From an uncultured Ignavibacteria bacterium (GTDB lineage: Bacteria > Bacteroidota > Ignavibacteria > Ignavibacteriales > Ignavibacteriaceae): a stretch of 18,728 nucleotides of DNA. The notes beneath the pieces are model-generated. The model ran no database searches, was not told the origin of the DNA, and saw nothing but the letters and a program-made list of their open reading frames with translations. Of this stretch, positions 1-7,315 are shown piece after piece. A program made the translations under genes and the position numbers. The stretch spans positions 1 to 18,728 of the forward strand of contig CALKUG010000195.1 of NCBI GenBank assembly GCA_937996765.1. The letters are read 5' to 3'. How positions within the stretch are numbered: the first letter of the stretch is position 1; each line of letters starts with the position of its first letter.

Positions 1-1
1 A

Positions 2-1132
2 GTAAACAGAATACTTGAAATTGAAGAAACAACCCAGCATGATGTTATTGCATTCTTAACTAATGTGGCCGAATATGTTGGTGCTCCCTCTCGCCATATT
101 CACTACGGTATGACTTCATCGGATGTTGTCGATACCGCTCTCTCTTATCAGATGAAAAAGGCTGGTGAGTTGCTGTTGACAGGATTATTCAACTTAGCAG
201 AAACTCTTAAATTGCGTGGTAATGAACACAAACGTACGTATTGCATTGGTCGCAGTCATGGAATTCATGCTGAGTTGACAACCTTTGGCTTAAAATTTGC
301 CAATTGGTATATGGAAACTCAAAGAAACATAGAACGATTAAAATCGGCAATTGATACAATTTCGGTTGGGCAGATTTCAGGTGCCATTGGCACATTCGAT
401 CATCTCCCTCCGTCAGTAGAAGCTTATGTTTGCCAGGAAATGGGACTAACTCCCGCACCAGTTTCAACTCAAGTTATTCAACGTGATCGACATGCACATT
501 ATATGTCAACTCTTGCAGTTATTGGCGGTACTTTAGAAAAAATTACTACCGAAATTAGGCATCTGCAGCGTACAGAAGTTTTGGAAGCTGAAGAGTATTT
601 TAGCAAAGGCCAAAAGGGCTCATCAGCAATGCCGCACAAAAGAAATCCAATAGTTTCTGAACGAATCTGCGGTATGGCAAGAGTATTACGAGGTAATGCT
701 ATGGCAACTTTAGAGAACATTGCATTGTGGCATGAACGAGATATTTCGCATTCATCAGTCGAGAGAATTACGGTTCCCGACAGTACACTTTTACTTGACT
801 ATATGATTGCCAAAGTTGATGGATTAGTAAAAAATCTTTTAATATATCCTGAAAAAATGCTTGAGAATATCAACATCACCCGTGGTCTCATTTTTTCGCA
901 GAAAATATTGTTGAAACTTACCGAAAAAGGTATGTCGCGAGAGGATGCATACAAATTTGTTCAAACATCTGCAATGAAGGTTTGGCAAGATAAATCTTTA
1001 TCCCTTAAAAACGAATTATTAGTAGCTGAAGATGTTATGAAATACATAACCCCCGAAGAAATAGATTTCTCTTTTGATATTGAAAATGCTTTAACAAATA
1101 TTGACGCCATTTTCGAACGAACAATAGGTTAA
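2..1132 (+). CDS. purB: Adenylosuccinate lyase, 5'-truncated by the window edge
   Basis: PurB performs two fumarate-releasing steps of purine synthesis: SAICAR to AICAR, and adenylosuccinate to AMP. The open frame runs in from the left edge: 21 codons precede the GTG at 65 and encode a typical PurB stretch (HDVIAFLTNVAEYVG). That GTG is therefore an internal valine codon, not the start. Visible landmarks are YGMTSSD (about nt 107-127), the catalytic-His stretch GRSHGIHAE, and the fumarase/aspartase-superfamily signature SSAMPHKRNP (nt 620-649) in the mobile catalytic loop. About 376 residues are visible. Typical PurB proteins of this short type have roughly 430, so some 50-60 N-terminal residues lie off the window. 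The C-terminus is complete and is followed 8 nt later by a strong hairpin terminator. Identification is firm. Confidence 0.97.
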   Translation, partial: VNRILEIEETTQHDVIAFLTNVAEYVGAPSRHIHYGMTSSDVVDTALSYQMKKAGELLLTGLFNLAETLKLRGNEHKRTYCIGRSHGIHAELTTFGLKFANWYMETQRNIERLKSAIDTISVGQISGAIGTFDHLPPSVEAYVCQEMGLTPAPVSTQVIQRDRHAHYMSTLAVIGGTLEKITTEIRHLQRTEVLEAEEYFSKGQKGSSAMPHKRNPIVSERICGMARVLRGNAMATLENIALWHERDISHSSVERITVPDSTLLLDYMIAKVDGLVKNLLIYPEKMLENINITRGLIFSQKILLKLTEKGMSREDAYKFVQTSAMKVWQDKSLSLKNELLVAEDVMKYITPEEIDFSFDIENALTNIDAIFERTIG

Positions 1133-1140
1133 ATCTTTAT

Positions 1141-1172
1141 AAAAAAAGGAGGCGAAAACGCCTCCTTTTTTT
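1141..1172. terminator. Perfect bidirectional intrinsic terminator between purB and the ALDH7 gene
   Basis: A perfect 14-bp inverted repeat (1141-1154 with 1159-1172) surrounds an AAAA loop. The GC core GGAGGCG is flanked by A7 on the left and T7 on the right, so each strand ends in a U7 tract. It begins 8 nt after the purB stop and lies 14 nt beyond the stop of the convergent ALDH gene, so it can serve both transcripts. Confidence 0.93.
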
Positions 1173-1185
1173 GACTATTTATAAA

Positions 1186-2718
1186 TTAGATATCGAATTT
1201 TATACCTTGTGCCAACGGTAGTTGGTCACTGTAATTAATGGTATTTGTTTGACGACGCATATATACTTTCCATGCGTCTGAGCCAGATTCTCTCCCACCT
1301 CCCGTTTCTTTCTCACCACCAAAAGCACCGCCAATTTCAGCACCTGAGGTTCCGATATTTACATTTGCTATACCGCAATCGCTTCCTGCTGCAGAAAGGA
1401 ACGCTTCTGATTCTTTAAGATTTGTTGTAAAGATTGAAGAGGACAAACCTTGTTTTACTCCGTTCTGCAAGGCAATGGCGTTAGCAACTTTACCTGTATA
1501 TTTGATAAGATACAGGATAGGTGCAAATGTTTCTTCTTGTACAATTGCGTAAGAGTTTTTAGCTTCAACAACGGCAGGATACACGAAGCAGCCTGATGAA
1601 TAATCTTTACCAGTAAGTTTCTCACCACCGATAAGCACTTTACCTCCTTCATTTTTAACCTTTTCAATGGCTTCAAGGAAGGTAGCAACTGCAGCTTGGT
1701 CTATAAGCGGACCGACATGATTAGTTACATCCAATGAACTACCAATTTTCAAGCCCTTATAGGCTTTAACCAATGTCTTTTTTACTAATTCGTAAATACT
1801 ATCGTGAACAATAAGCCTTCTTGTTGTAGTACAACGTTGACCGGCAGTTCCTACAGCACCAAAAACGATAGCAGGAATTGCAATTTTTAAATCGGTATTT
1901 GGAGTGAGAATGATGGCGTTATTTCCACCAAGTTCAAGAATTGTTCTTCCAAAACGAGTAGCAACTTTGGAACTTACTGTTTTACCGACATTAGTTGAAC
2001 CGGTAAATGAAACTAACGGTATTCTTTCATCCTCAAGCATGGGATCGCCAATTTCTCTGCCGGGACCAATTAAAAGACTTGCAAGGCCTTCGGGGTATTT
2101 AAACTCTTTAATCAATTTTGCTACAATGTTTTGAACAGCAACAGCAGCAAGCGGGGTTGAGCTTGAGGGCTTCCATATTACAACATCGCCAGCTACTAAG
2201 GCTATAGCAGTGTTCCAAGCCCAAACAGCTACAGGGAAATTAAAAGAGGTAATAACGGAAACAATACCAAGCGGGTGCCATTGTTCATACATTCTATGTG
2301 CAGCACGTTCAGAATGCATGGAAAGTCCGTAGAGCTGTCTCGAGAGGCCAACTGCAAAATCACAGATATCTATCATCTCTTGAACTTCACCCATTCCCTC
2401 TTGTAAAGATTTTCCCATTTCGTAGGAAACTAACATGCCAAGATCTGTTTTATTTTTCCGTAGTTCTTCGCCAAGGCGACGGACAAATTCACCACGTTTA
2501 GGGGCAGGAACTTCACGCCAAGTAATAAATGCGGATTGAGCTGCGGCAATTACTCTATCATAATCTGATTTATTGGCTTTAACAACTTCACCGATGAGCT
2601 TGCCATCGTTAGGGGAAAAAACTTTAATGGTGTCTTTTTTTGCGGCGTTAAAAAAACTCACGCCTGTGGAAGCACCATTATTAATTTTTTTTATTCCGAG
2701 ATTTTTAAGAAACTTCAT
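1186..2718 (-). CDS. ALDH7-family L-aminoadipate-semialdehyde dehydrogenase (piperideine-6-carboxylate dehydrogenase)
   Basis: This is an NAD(P)-dependent aldehyde dehydrogenase of the antiquitin (ALDH7) family, which oxidises 2-aminoadipate 6-semialdehyde to 2-aminoadipate in lysine breakdown. At 510 residues it has the usual length. Seen in the sequence: SFNFPVAVW with Asn160, WKPS with Lys183, SFTGSTNVGK (238-247), the general base Glu262 in LELGGNN, and catalytic Cys296 in GQRCTTTRR. The C-terminal run GGAFGGEKETGGGRESGSDA is an ALDH7 hallmark. The EVQE (111-114) and TTTRR (297-301) segments are plausible counterparts of the Glu and Arg that hold aminoadipate in human ALDH7A1; I infer this without an alignment. 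The gene diverges from lat, whose product is the precursor of this enzyme's substrate, which supports the specific call. The ATG at 2718 has only a weak GAGA-type ribosome site. Other names in use are pcd and amaB. Confidence 0.9.
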   Translation of the reverse strand: MKFLKNLGIKKINNGASTGVSFFNAAKKDTIKVFSPNDGKLIGEVVKANKSDYDRVIAAAQSAFITWREVPAPKRGEFVRRLGEELRKNKTDLGMLVSYEMGKSLQEGMGEVQEMIDICDFAVGLSRQLYGLSMHSERAAHRMYEQWHPLGIVSVITSFNFPVAVWAWNTAIALVAGDVVIWKPSSSTPLAAVAVQNIVAKLIKEFKYPEGLASLLIGPGREIGDPMLEDERIPLVSFTGSTNVGKTVSSKVATRFGRTILELGGNNAIILTPNTDLKIAIPAIVFGAVGTAGQRCTTTRRLIVHDSIYELVKKTLVKAYKGLKIGSSLDVTNHVGPLIDQAAVATFLEAIEKVKNEGGKVLIGGEKLTGKDYSSGCFVYPAVVEAKNSYAIVQEETFAPILYLIKYTGKVANAIALQNGVKQGLSSSIFTTNLKESEAFLSAAGSDCGIANVNIGTSGAEIGGAFGGEKETGGGRESGSDAWKVYMRRQTNTINYSDQLPLAQGIKFDI

Positions 2719-2744
2719 AGTGGTTCTCTTATGTTAATAGTTTA

Positions 2745-2761
2745 GTTACTGCAAAAGTAAC
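2745..2761. promoter_or_regulatory. Candidate operator dyad over a -7 box of the ALDH7 promoter
   Basis: A perfect dyad GTTACT-GCAAA-AGTAAC (6-bp arms, 5-bp spacer) sits 27 nt upstream of the ALDH7 start. Read on the minus strand, 2759-2752 is TACTTTTG, which fits the Bacteroidota -7 consensus TAnnTTTG, and its distance from the ATG suits a short leader. A TTTG lies upstream, but 23 nt away rather than the usual 19-21. The overlap of dyad and -7 box suggests repressor binding. This is inference only. Confidence 0.35.
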
Positions 2762-2811
2762 AAAAAGCTTTGATATGAAGTGCAAAACATTATTTCTTTT
2801 GATATAACATT

Positions 2812-2821
2812 AAGTTAACTT
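2812..2821. promoter_or_regulatory. Palindrome AAGTTAACTT in the lat/ALDH7 divergent region
   Basis: This perfect 10-bp palindrome lies between the divergent lat and ALDH7 genes and extends outward imperfectly. It could be a second regulator site. In AT-rich DNA a 10-bp palindrome can arise by chance, so confidence is low. Confidence 0.2.
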
Positions 2822-2917
2822 GATTTTAAGCTTACAATTTCTAAATTGCGTTACTTAATTACAACAATAACCATGATTTTAGAAAACAAACAAAAAAGAA
2901 ATTTTATACCCTCCCAA

Positions 2918-2949
2918 TTCGAAAGTGTGTTTTAATAACACTTCCCGAA
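2918..2949 (+). promoter_or_regulatory. lat: Imperfect hairpin upstream of lat
   Basis: The arms TTCG-a-AAGTGT (2918-2928) and ACACTT-cc-CGAA (2938-2949) pair through 10 bp with a small asymmetric internal loop and a 9-nt apical loop. The structure ends 47 nt before the lat ATG, so it is either a leader-RNA hairpin or a DNA dyad for a regulator. No U-tract follows, so it does not look like an attenuator. Confidence 0.3.
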
Positions 2950-2996
2950 TCCTGCCTCAATTTTAAATTTATTATTAAATCTCGGAGAACAAAACT

Positions 2997-4322
2997 ATGA
3001 ACGTATTGCAGTCAACGATTGCTGCAGGCGATGTGCTAAATGTATTGAAAAAGCATATGCTTGTAGATGGTTTCGATTTTATTTTAGACCTCGAAAAGAG
3101 TAAGGGATTGCATCTTGTTGATGCAGTTACCGGGGATACCATATTGGATTTCTTCTCGTTTGTTGCATCGCAAGCATTGGGGATGAATCATCCTAAACTA
3201 ACTACCCCAGAGTTCATTGAGCATTTAGGAAAAGCAGCGGTAAACAAACCTTCGAACTCAGATGTGTATTGCCAACTGATGGCTGAATTTGTTGATACAT
3301 TTTCACGTATTGCAATGCCGGAAAGTTTCAAGTACCTTTTCTTCGTTGAAGGTGGTTCAGTAGCTAACGAAAACGGAATCAAAACCGCCATTGATTGGAA
3401 AATTCAAAAGAATTTTGCTAAAGGTTACAAACAAGAACGTGGTACACAAATCATCCATTTTAAGGAAGCTTTTCACGGTAGAACCGGTTACAGCTTAATG
3501 TTAACCAATACCGACCCCGTAAAATCAAAGTGGTTCCCACGTTTTGATTGGCCAAGGATAACAAATCCAAAAGTCACTTTCCCGCTCGAAGAAAATTTAG
3601 ATGCAGTAATAAAAGCTGAACAACAAGCGGTTGATGAAATTCTCAGAGCTCTTAAAGAGAATCCCGATGATATTGCGATGCTCATAATTGAACCCATTCA
3701 AGGCGAAGGCGGCGATAACTTTTTCAGAAAAGAATTCCTGCTTAAACTTCGTGAGCTTGCCGATGAACATGAGTTTTTACTAATGTTTGATGAAGTTCAA
3801 TGTGGTATGGGTATGACTGGTAAAATGTGGGCGGCCGAGCACTATGTGATGCCTGATATACTTTCATTCGGAAAGAAATCGCAAGTTTGTGGTATTATGG
3901 TAAGTGGAAGAATTGATGATGTTGAGCACCACTGTTTTAATACTTCATCACGCATAAATTCAACGTGGGGTGGTAACTTGGTTGATATGGTTCGTGCAAC
4001 AAAGATTCTGCAAATTATCGAAGAAGATAACTTAGTTGAGCATGCAAGAGTTATGGGCGAATACATGCTTGAACGTATGAAAGAACTTCAAACTGAGTTT
4101 CCGCAATTTATTTCAAATGCTCGTGCACTCGGATTATGGGGTGGAATGGATATGCCTTCACCCGAGATAAGAAAAGTATTTTTGAGTGAATGTTATAAAA
4201 ACAAACTTGCAATACTTGGTTCAGGTACACGAACAGTGAGGTTCCGTCCCGCATTAACGGTAACAAAAGAAGATCTTGACCAAGGTTTCGAGATTATGAA
4301 AAAAGTATTATTTTTGATGTAA
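2997..4322 (+). CDS. lat: L-lysine 6-aminotransferase (lysine epsilon-aminotransferase)
   Basis: LAT is a PLP enzyme that moves the epsilon-amino group of L-lysine to 2-oxoglutarate. It yields glutamate and 2-aminoadipate 6-semialdehyde, which cyclises to piperideine-6-carboxylate. The 441-residue protein has a class III aminotransferase layout. LDFFSFVASQALGMNHP (50-66) is the N-terminal substrate region, and VEGGSVANENGIKTA (117-131) lies near the cofactor phosphate. IEPIQGEGGDN (231-241) contains Glu237, the likely counterpart of the mobile Glu described in M. tuberculosis LAT. Asp265 in LLMFDEVQCG should bind the pyridine nitrogen, and the Schiff-base Lys is in FGKK (293-294). FGKKSQVCGIM and the overall pattern favour LAT over ornithine or GABA aminotransferases. 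The ATG has a GGAG site at 2984-2987. It stands divergent from the enzyme that would consume its product. Confidence 0.93.
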   Translation: MNVLQSTIAAGDVLNVLKKHMLVDGFDFILDLEKSKGLHLVDAVTGDTILDFFSFVASQALGMNHPKLTTPEFIEHLGKAAVNKPSNSDVYCQLMAEFVDTFSRIAMPESFKYLFFVEGGSVANENGIKTAIDWKIQKNFAKGYKQERGTQIIHFKEAFHGRTGYSLMLTNTDPVKSKWFPRFDWPRITNPKVTFPLEENLDAVIKAEQQAVDEILRALKENPDDIAMLIIEPIQGEGGDNFFRKEFLLKLRELADEHEFLLMFDEVQCGMGMTGKMWAAEHYVMPDILSFGKKSQVCGIMVSGRIDDVEHHCFNTSSRINSTWGGNLVDMVRATKILQIIEEDNLVEHARVMGEYMLERMKELQTEFPQFISNARALGLWGGMDMPSPEIRKVFLSECYKNKLAILGSGTRTVRFRPALTVTKEDLDQGFEIMKKVLFLM

Positions 4323-4353
4323 CCAAATAACAAATTAGTAACACTACTTGCCG

Positions 4354-4391
4354 GCAAGGTCTCTTTTGGTTGAGACCTTGCTGTTTTTTTT
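4354..4391 (+). terminator. Intrinsic terminator of lat
   Basis: A 10-bp stem (GCAAGGTCTC, 4354-4363, with GAGACCTTGC, 4372-4381) with an 8-nt loop is followed after two bases by T8 (4384-4391). It starts 32 nt after the lat stop. The next gene, rsmI, begins only 10 nt after the T-run. Confidence 0.92.
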
Positions 4392-4394
4392 AGG
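4392..4394 (+). promoter_or_regulatory. rsmI: Minimal ribosome site deciding the TTG start of rsmI
   Basis: AGG at 4392-4394, six bases before TTG at 4401, is the only Shine-Dalgarno-like element here, and it directly abuts the T-run of the lat terminator. No in-frame ATG or GTG lies nearby that would preserve the family's N-terminus. Confidence 0.45.
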
Positions 4395-4400
4395 TACATT

Positions 4401-5087
4401 TTGCTTTATGTAGTTAGCACTCCTATCGGAAATCTGAAAGATATCACACTCAGAGCTATTGAAACTCTAAAAAGTTGTAAATTTGTTTTATGTGAAGATA
4501 CTCGAGTAAGCTCTCACCTTTTAAGGGAATACGAAATAACAACCCCTTTGATTTCTTTTAATGCTCATTCCGAGGATAAAAAAATCCCGTATCTGCTCGA
4601 AAGAATGCTTAATGGTGAAGATGCCGCATTAATTACTGATGCCGGTACTCCTGCTATATCTGACCCCGGTATTCGATTGGTCTCAGCCGCTTTGGATGCG
4701 GGTATTAAGGTTACACCTGTACCAGGAGCAAGTGCCTTACTCTCTGCTTTAGTTGTGGCAGGCTTCCCTACTGATTCATTTGTTTTTGAAGGATTTCTTC
4801 CTCAAAAAAAAGGTCGCCAAAAACTGCTAAAAGAACTTTCCACGGAAAAGCGCACAATTGTTCTCTATGAATCCCCTTATAGAATTTTAAAGCTTCTCGA
4901 AGAACTTAAGGAGTATATGCCTACTCGACGTATTGCAGTTGTAAGAGAAATAACAAAAAAATTCGAAGAAACAGTAAGGGGTTTACCTGAAGAGCTATTT
5001 AATTATTTTACAACAAACACATTAAAGGGTGAATTTGTAATTGTACTCGATTCACTCTCAAACAAACAACAACAGGATGAAATATGA
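4401..5087 (+). CDS. rsmI: 16S rRNA (cytidine-1402-2'-O)-methyltransferase RsmI
   Basis: RsmI uses SAM to 2'-O-methylate C1402 in the decoding centre of 16S rRNA. The 228-residue product matches the SAM-binding tetrapyrrole-methylase-like fold. The N-terminal LYVVSTPIGNLKDITLRA is the RsmI hallmark. LCEDTRVSSHLL, ALITDAGTPAISDPG and VPGASALLSALVVAGFP follow in the expected order, then FEGFLPQKKGRQ and YESPYRI. The length is at the short end for the family, which often carries a longer C-terminal tail. The best start is TTG at 4401, because it places LYVVSTPIGN right at the N-terminus. A terminator lies immediately upstream, so its promoter is unclear: readthrough from lat or a promoter overlapping the hairpin are the options. 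Its TGA overlaps the ATG of the next gene (ATGA), which indicates co-translation. Confidence 0.95.
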   Translation: MLYVVSTPIGNLKDITLRAIETLKSCKFVLCEDTRVSSHLLREYEITTPLISFNAHSEDKKIPYLLERMLNGEDAALITDAGTPAISDPGIRLVSAALDAGIKVTPVPGASALLSALVVAGFPTDSFVFEGFLPQKKGRQKLLKELSTEKRTIVLYESPYRILKLLEELKEYMPTRRIAVVREITKKFEETVRGLPEELFNYFTTNTLKGEFVIVLDSLSNKQQQDEI

Positions 5088-7249
5088 AAAATCTCCTACT
5101 TTTTACTATTCTTTTCACCTTGACATTACTTGCTCAGAACGCTGTCTATGCGCCTGCTCCTGTGGTGGTTAATGCAGTTGCTCACGGTAGTGCACCGGAA
5201 TTAAGATCTACTAAAATGATTCCTCCGCCCATTGCTGCCGGAAAATTTAAGATGGTTCCTAATAAAAAACCAAAACCATTTGGCAGACTAAACACACAGC
5301 CGGATAATGCTCTTGATGTTCAGGATGGTGAAACTCAAACAACTTTTGGCAATAAACTTATGCAAGCCCCCATTGCCAATTTTGATGGTGTAAATAATGT
5401 GAGTGGATATTATCCTCCTGATACACAAGGAGATGTTGGACCAAATCACTACGTTCAATGTGTTAATTCTTCATTTGCAATATATTCTAAAACCGGCTCT
5501 AAATTATATGGGCCTGCAAGCTTAAAGACTATCTGGCAGTCATTACCCGGAGCATGGGTTGGGACTGATGATGGGGACCCTATTGTTTTGTATGACCAGC
5601 TCTCAGACCGTTGGTTAATAAGTCAATTTGCTTTACCAAATTATCCTAATGGTCCTTTTTATGAATTGGTTGCAATTTCTAAGACCGCTGACCCCACTGG
5701 CGGATGGCACTTATATTCGTTTCAGTTTACAAACTTCCCTGACTATCCAAAATTCGGTGTAGGAAAAGATGCATATTATATGTCGTTTAATATGTTTTCA
5801 AACTCAGGGTATTTAGGAACAAGTGTTGCCGCTATCGAACGTGATTCGATGCTCGCAGGCAAACCGGCACGTATGGTATTCTTCCAGATGCCTTCAAATC
5901 ATGAGTCTTACAGCTTTTTACCCGCTGACTTGGATGGTATTGCATTGCCTACTTCCACAGGAATGCCTTATGTTTTTTATAATGATAATATCTTTGGTGC
6001 ATCAAGAGATGAATTGAATCTTTATACCTTTACTGTGAACTGGTCAAATACATCCTTATCAACATTTACGAAGACAATTTCATTGCCTGTTAACTCAGCT
6101 GATATAACTTTATGTAGCGATCCAAACGATTATTGTGTTCCACAAAAAGGTACAACCGCTAAATTGAACACACTCACTGACCGTTTAATGTATAGATTGC
6201 AATTAAGACAATTCCCAACCTACCAATCAATGGTAACTTGTCAAGGTGTTGATGTTGGCACAGGCAAAGCAGGAGTTCGTTGGTACGAGCTACGAAACTC
6301 AGGCTCCGGTTGGGCAGTTCATCAACAAGGAACGTATTCTCCTGATGCAAATCACCGTTGGATGCCGAGCATTGCAATGAATGGCTCCGGAGATATAGCC
6401 TTGGGTTATAGTGTATCTTCTACCACTATGAATCCTTCGATTTATTACACCGGAAGAACAGCAACCGACCCTCTTGGCTTTATGGGACACTCTGAAGGAG
6501 TAATCATCAACGGCACAGGCTCACAGACCACTACCGACGGACGTTGGGGTGATTACAGTATGATGTCAGTTGATCCTTCGGATGACCAAACTTTTTGGTA
6601 CACCACTGAGTATTTTAAAACCACTTCTTTTGCCGGTTGGTCAACAAGAATAGCTTCGTTTTCATTATCGTCTATTGTTCCTGTTGAACTTGCATCATTT
6701 ACTGCAAATACCACCGAACGCAATTCTGTTCTTCTCTCATGGGTAACCGCAACCGAATTGAATAACAAAGGATTTGAAGTTGAACGTTTAGTTAATGGCG
6801 AATGGGATGTTGTTGGCTACATTGATGGTAATGGTACTACCACCGAGATTAACAGTTATCAATTCGAGGATGCAATTTCTTCAAATGTTAAATCAACATC
6901 ATTAATGTATCGTTTGAATCAGATAGATTTTGATGGTACATCTACTTACTCACAGGTAGTAAATGTTGAATTCAATAATACGCCTACAGTATATTCTCTT
7001 TCTCAGAATTTCCCAAATCCATTTAATCCGGAGACTTCGATATCGTTTTCACTCCCAAAGAGCGAGCACGTAACATTAGAAGTGTATGATATACTTGGTA
7101 ATCGTGTATCTGTTCTTGTGAACGAAGTTCGCGAGGTAGGTACTCACACAGTATCATTTAATGCAACTGCGTTGAGTAGTGGTGTGTATTTATATAAAAT
7201 TACCGCCGGTAATTTTAATTCATCTAAGAAAATGAATATTCTAAAATAG
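5084..7249 (+). CDS. T9SS-exported multidomain protein of unknown function, probable beta-propeller
   Basis: I do not recognise a specific function. Residues 1-23 form a signal peptide (hydrophobic LLLFTILFTLTLLA, likely cleavage after VYA). After a Pro-rich linker (about 24-70), the body (about 95-530) is rich in aromatic and glycine residues. It carries motifs such as DTQGDVGPNHYVQ, DPIVLYDQLSDRWLISQF (165-182), DANHRWMPSIAMN and DGRWGDYSMMSVDP (486-499), which suggest a beta-propeller; that fold is my inference. C344 and C351 bracket a short loop that could be disulfide-bonded. Residues about 533-631 look like a fibronectin-III-like spacer (VELASFTA...LLSWVTATELNNKGFEVER). Residues about 636-721 form a type A T9SS sorting domain with QNFPNPFNPET, LEVYDILG and SSGVYLYKI. 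The protein should cross the outer membrane and be surface-bound or released. The ATG overlaps the rsmI stop and has an AGGA site at 5074-5077. Confidence 0.85.
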   Translation: MKNLLLFTILFTLTLLAQNAVYAPAPVVVNAVAHGSAPELRSTKMIPPPIAAGKFKMVPNKKPKPFGRLNTQPDNALDVQDGETQTTFGNKLMQAPIANFDGVNNVSGYYPPDTQGDVGPNHYVQCVNSSFAIYSKTGSKLYGPASLKTIWQSLPGAWVGTDDGDPIVLYDQLSDRWLISQFALPNYPNGPFYELVAISKTADPTGGWHLYSFQFTNFPDYPKFGVGKDAYYMSFNMFSNSGYLGTSVAAIERDSMLAGKPARMVFFQMPSNHESYSFLPADLDGIALPTSTGMPYVFYNDNIFGASRDELNLYTFTVNWSNTSLSTFTKTISLPVNSADITLCSDPNDYCVPQKGTTAKLNTLTDRLMYRLQLRQFPTYQSMVTCQGVDVGTGKAGVRWYELRNSGSGWAVHQQGTYSPDANHRWMPSIAMNGSGDIALGYSVSSTTMNPSIYYTGRTATDPLGFMGHSEGVIINGTGSQTTTDGRWGDYSMMSVDPSDDQTFWYTTEYFKTTSFAGWSTRIASFSLSSIVPVELASFTANTTERNSVLLSWVTATELNNKGFEVERLVNGEWDVVGYIDGNGTTTEINSYQFEDAISSNVKSTSLMYRLNQIDFDGTSTYSQVVNVEFNNTPTVYSLSQNFPNPFNPETSISFSLPKSEHVTLEVYDILGNRVSVLVNEVREVGTHTVSFNATALSSGVYLYKITAGNFNSSKKMNILK

Positions 7250-7267
7250 AATCAAAAGCAATTATTG

Positions 7268-7308
7268 AAAAGGCGATTTTCTTTGATAAGGAAGTCGCCT
7301 TTTTTTTT
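7268..7308 (+). terminator. Intrinsic terminator after the T9SS protein gene
   Basis: AAAAGGCGA (7268-7276) pairs with TCGCCTTTT (7295-7303), and the stem continues inward with G-U and A-U pairs to a TGAT loop, about 16 bp in all. The T-run lasts to 7308. Read on the minus strand, the hairpin is followed by only U4, so it may terminate the convergent purD operon less efficiently. No other hairpin is seen there. Confidence 0.88.
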
Positions 7309-7315
7309 AAGTTTT

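Noticed and set aside
65..67. GTG as the purB start codon
   Set aside because: The same frame continues upstream to the window edge and encodes conserved PurB sequence, so this is an internal valine codon.
207..467. Short frames opposite purB, ALDH7, lat and other genes
   Set aside because: They lie wholly within conserved genes in other frames, have no ribosome sites and encode no recognisable protein features.
2719..2996. Possible lysine riboswitch upstream of lat
   Set aside because: The region is short and AT-rich. I could not find the multi-helix core expected of the lysine aptamer, only one simple hairpin and dyads.
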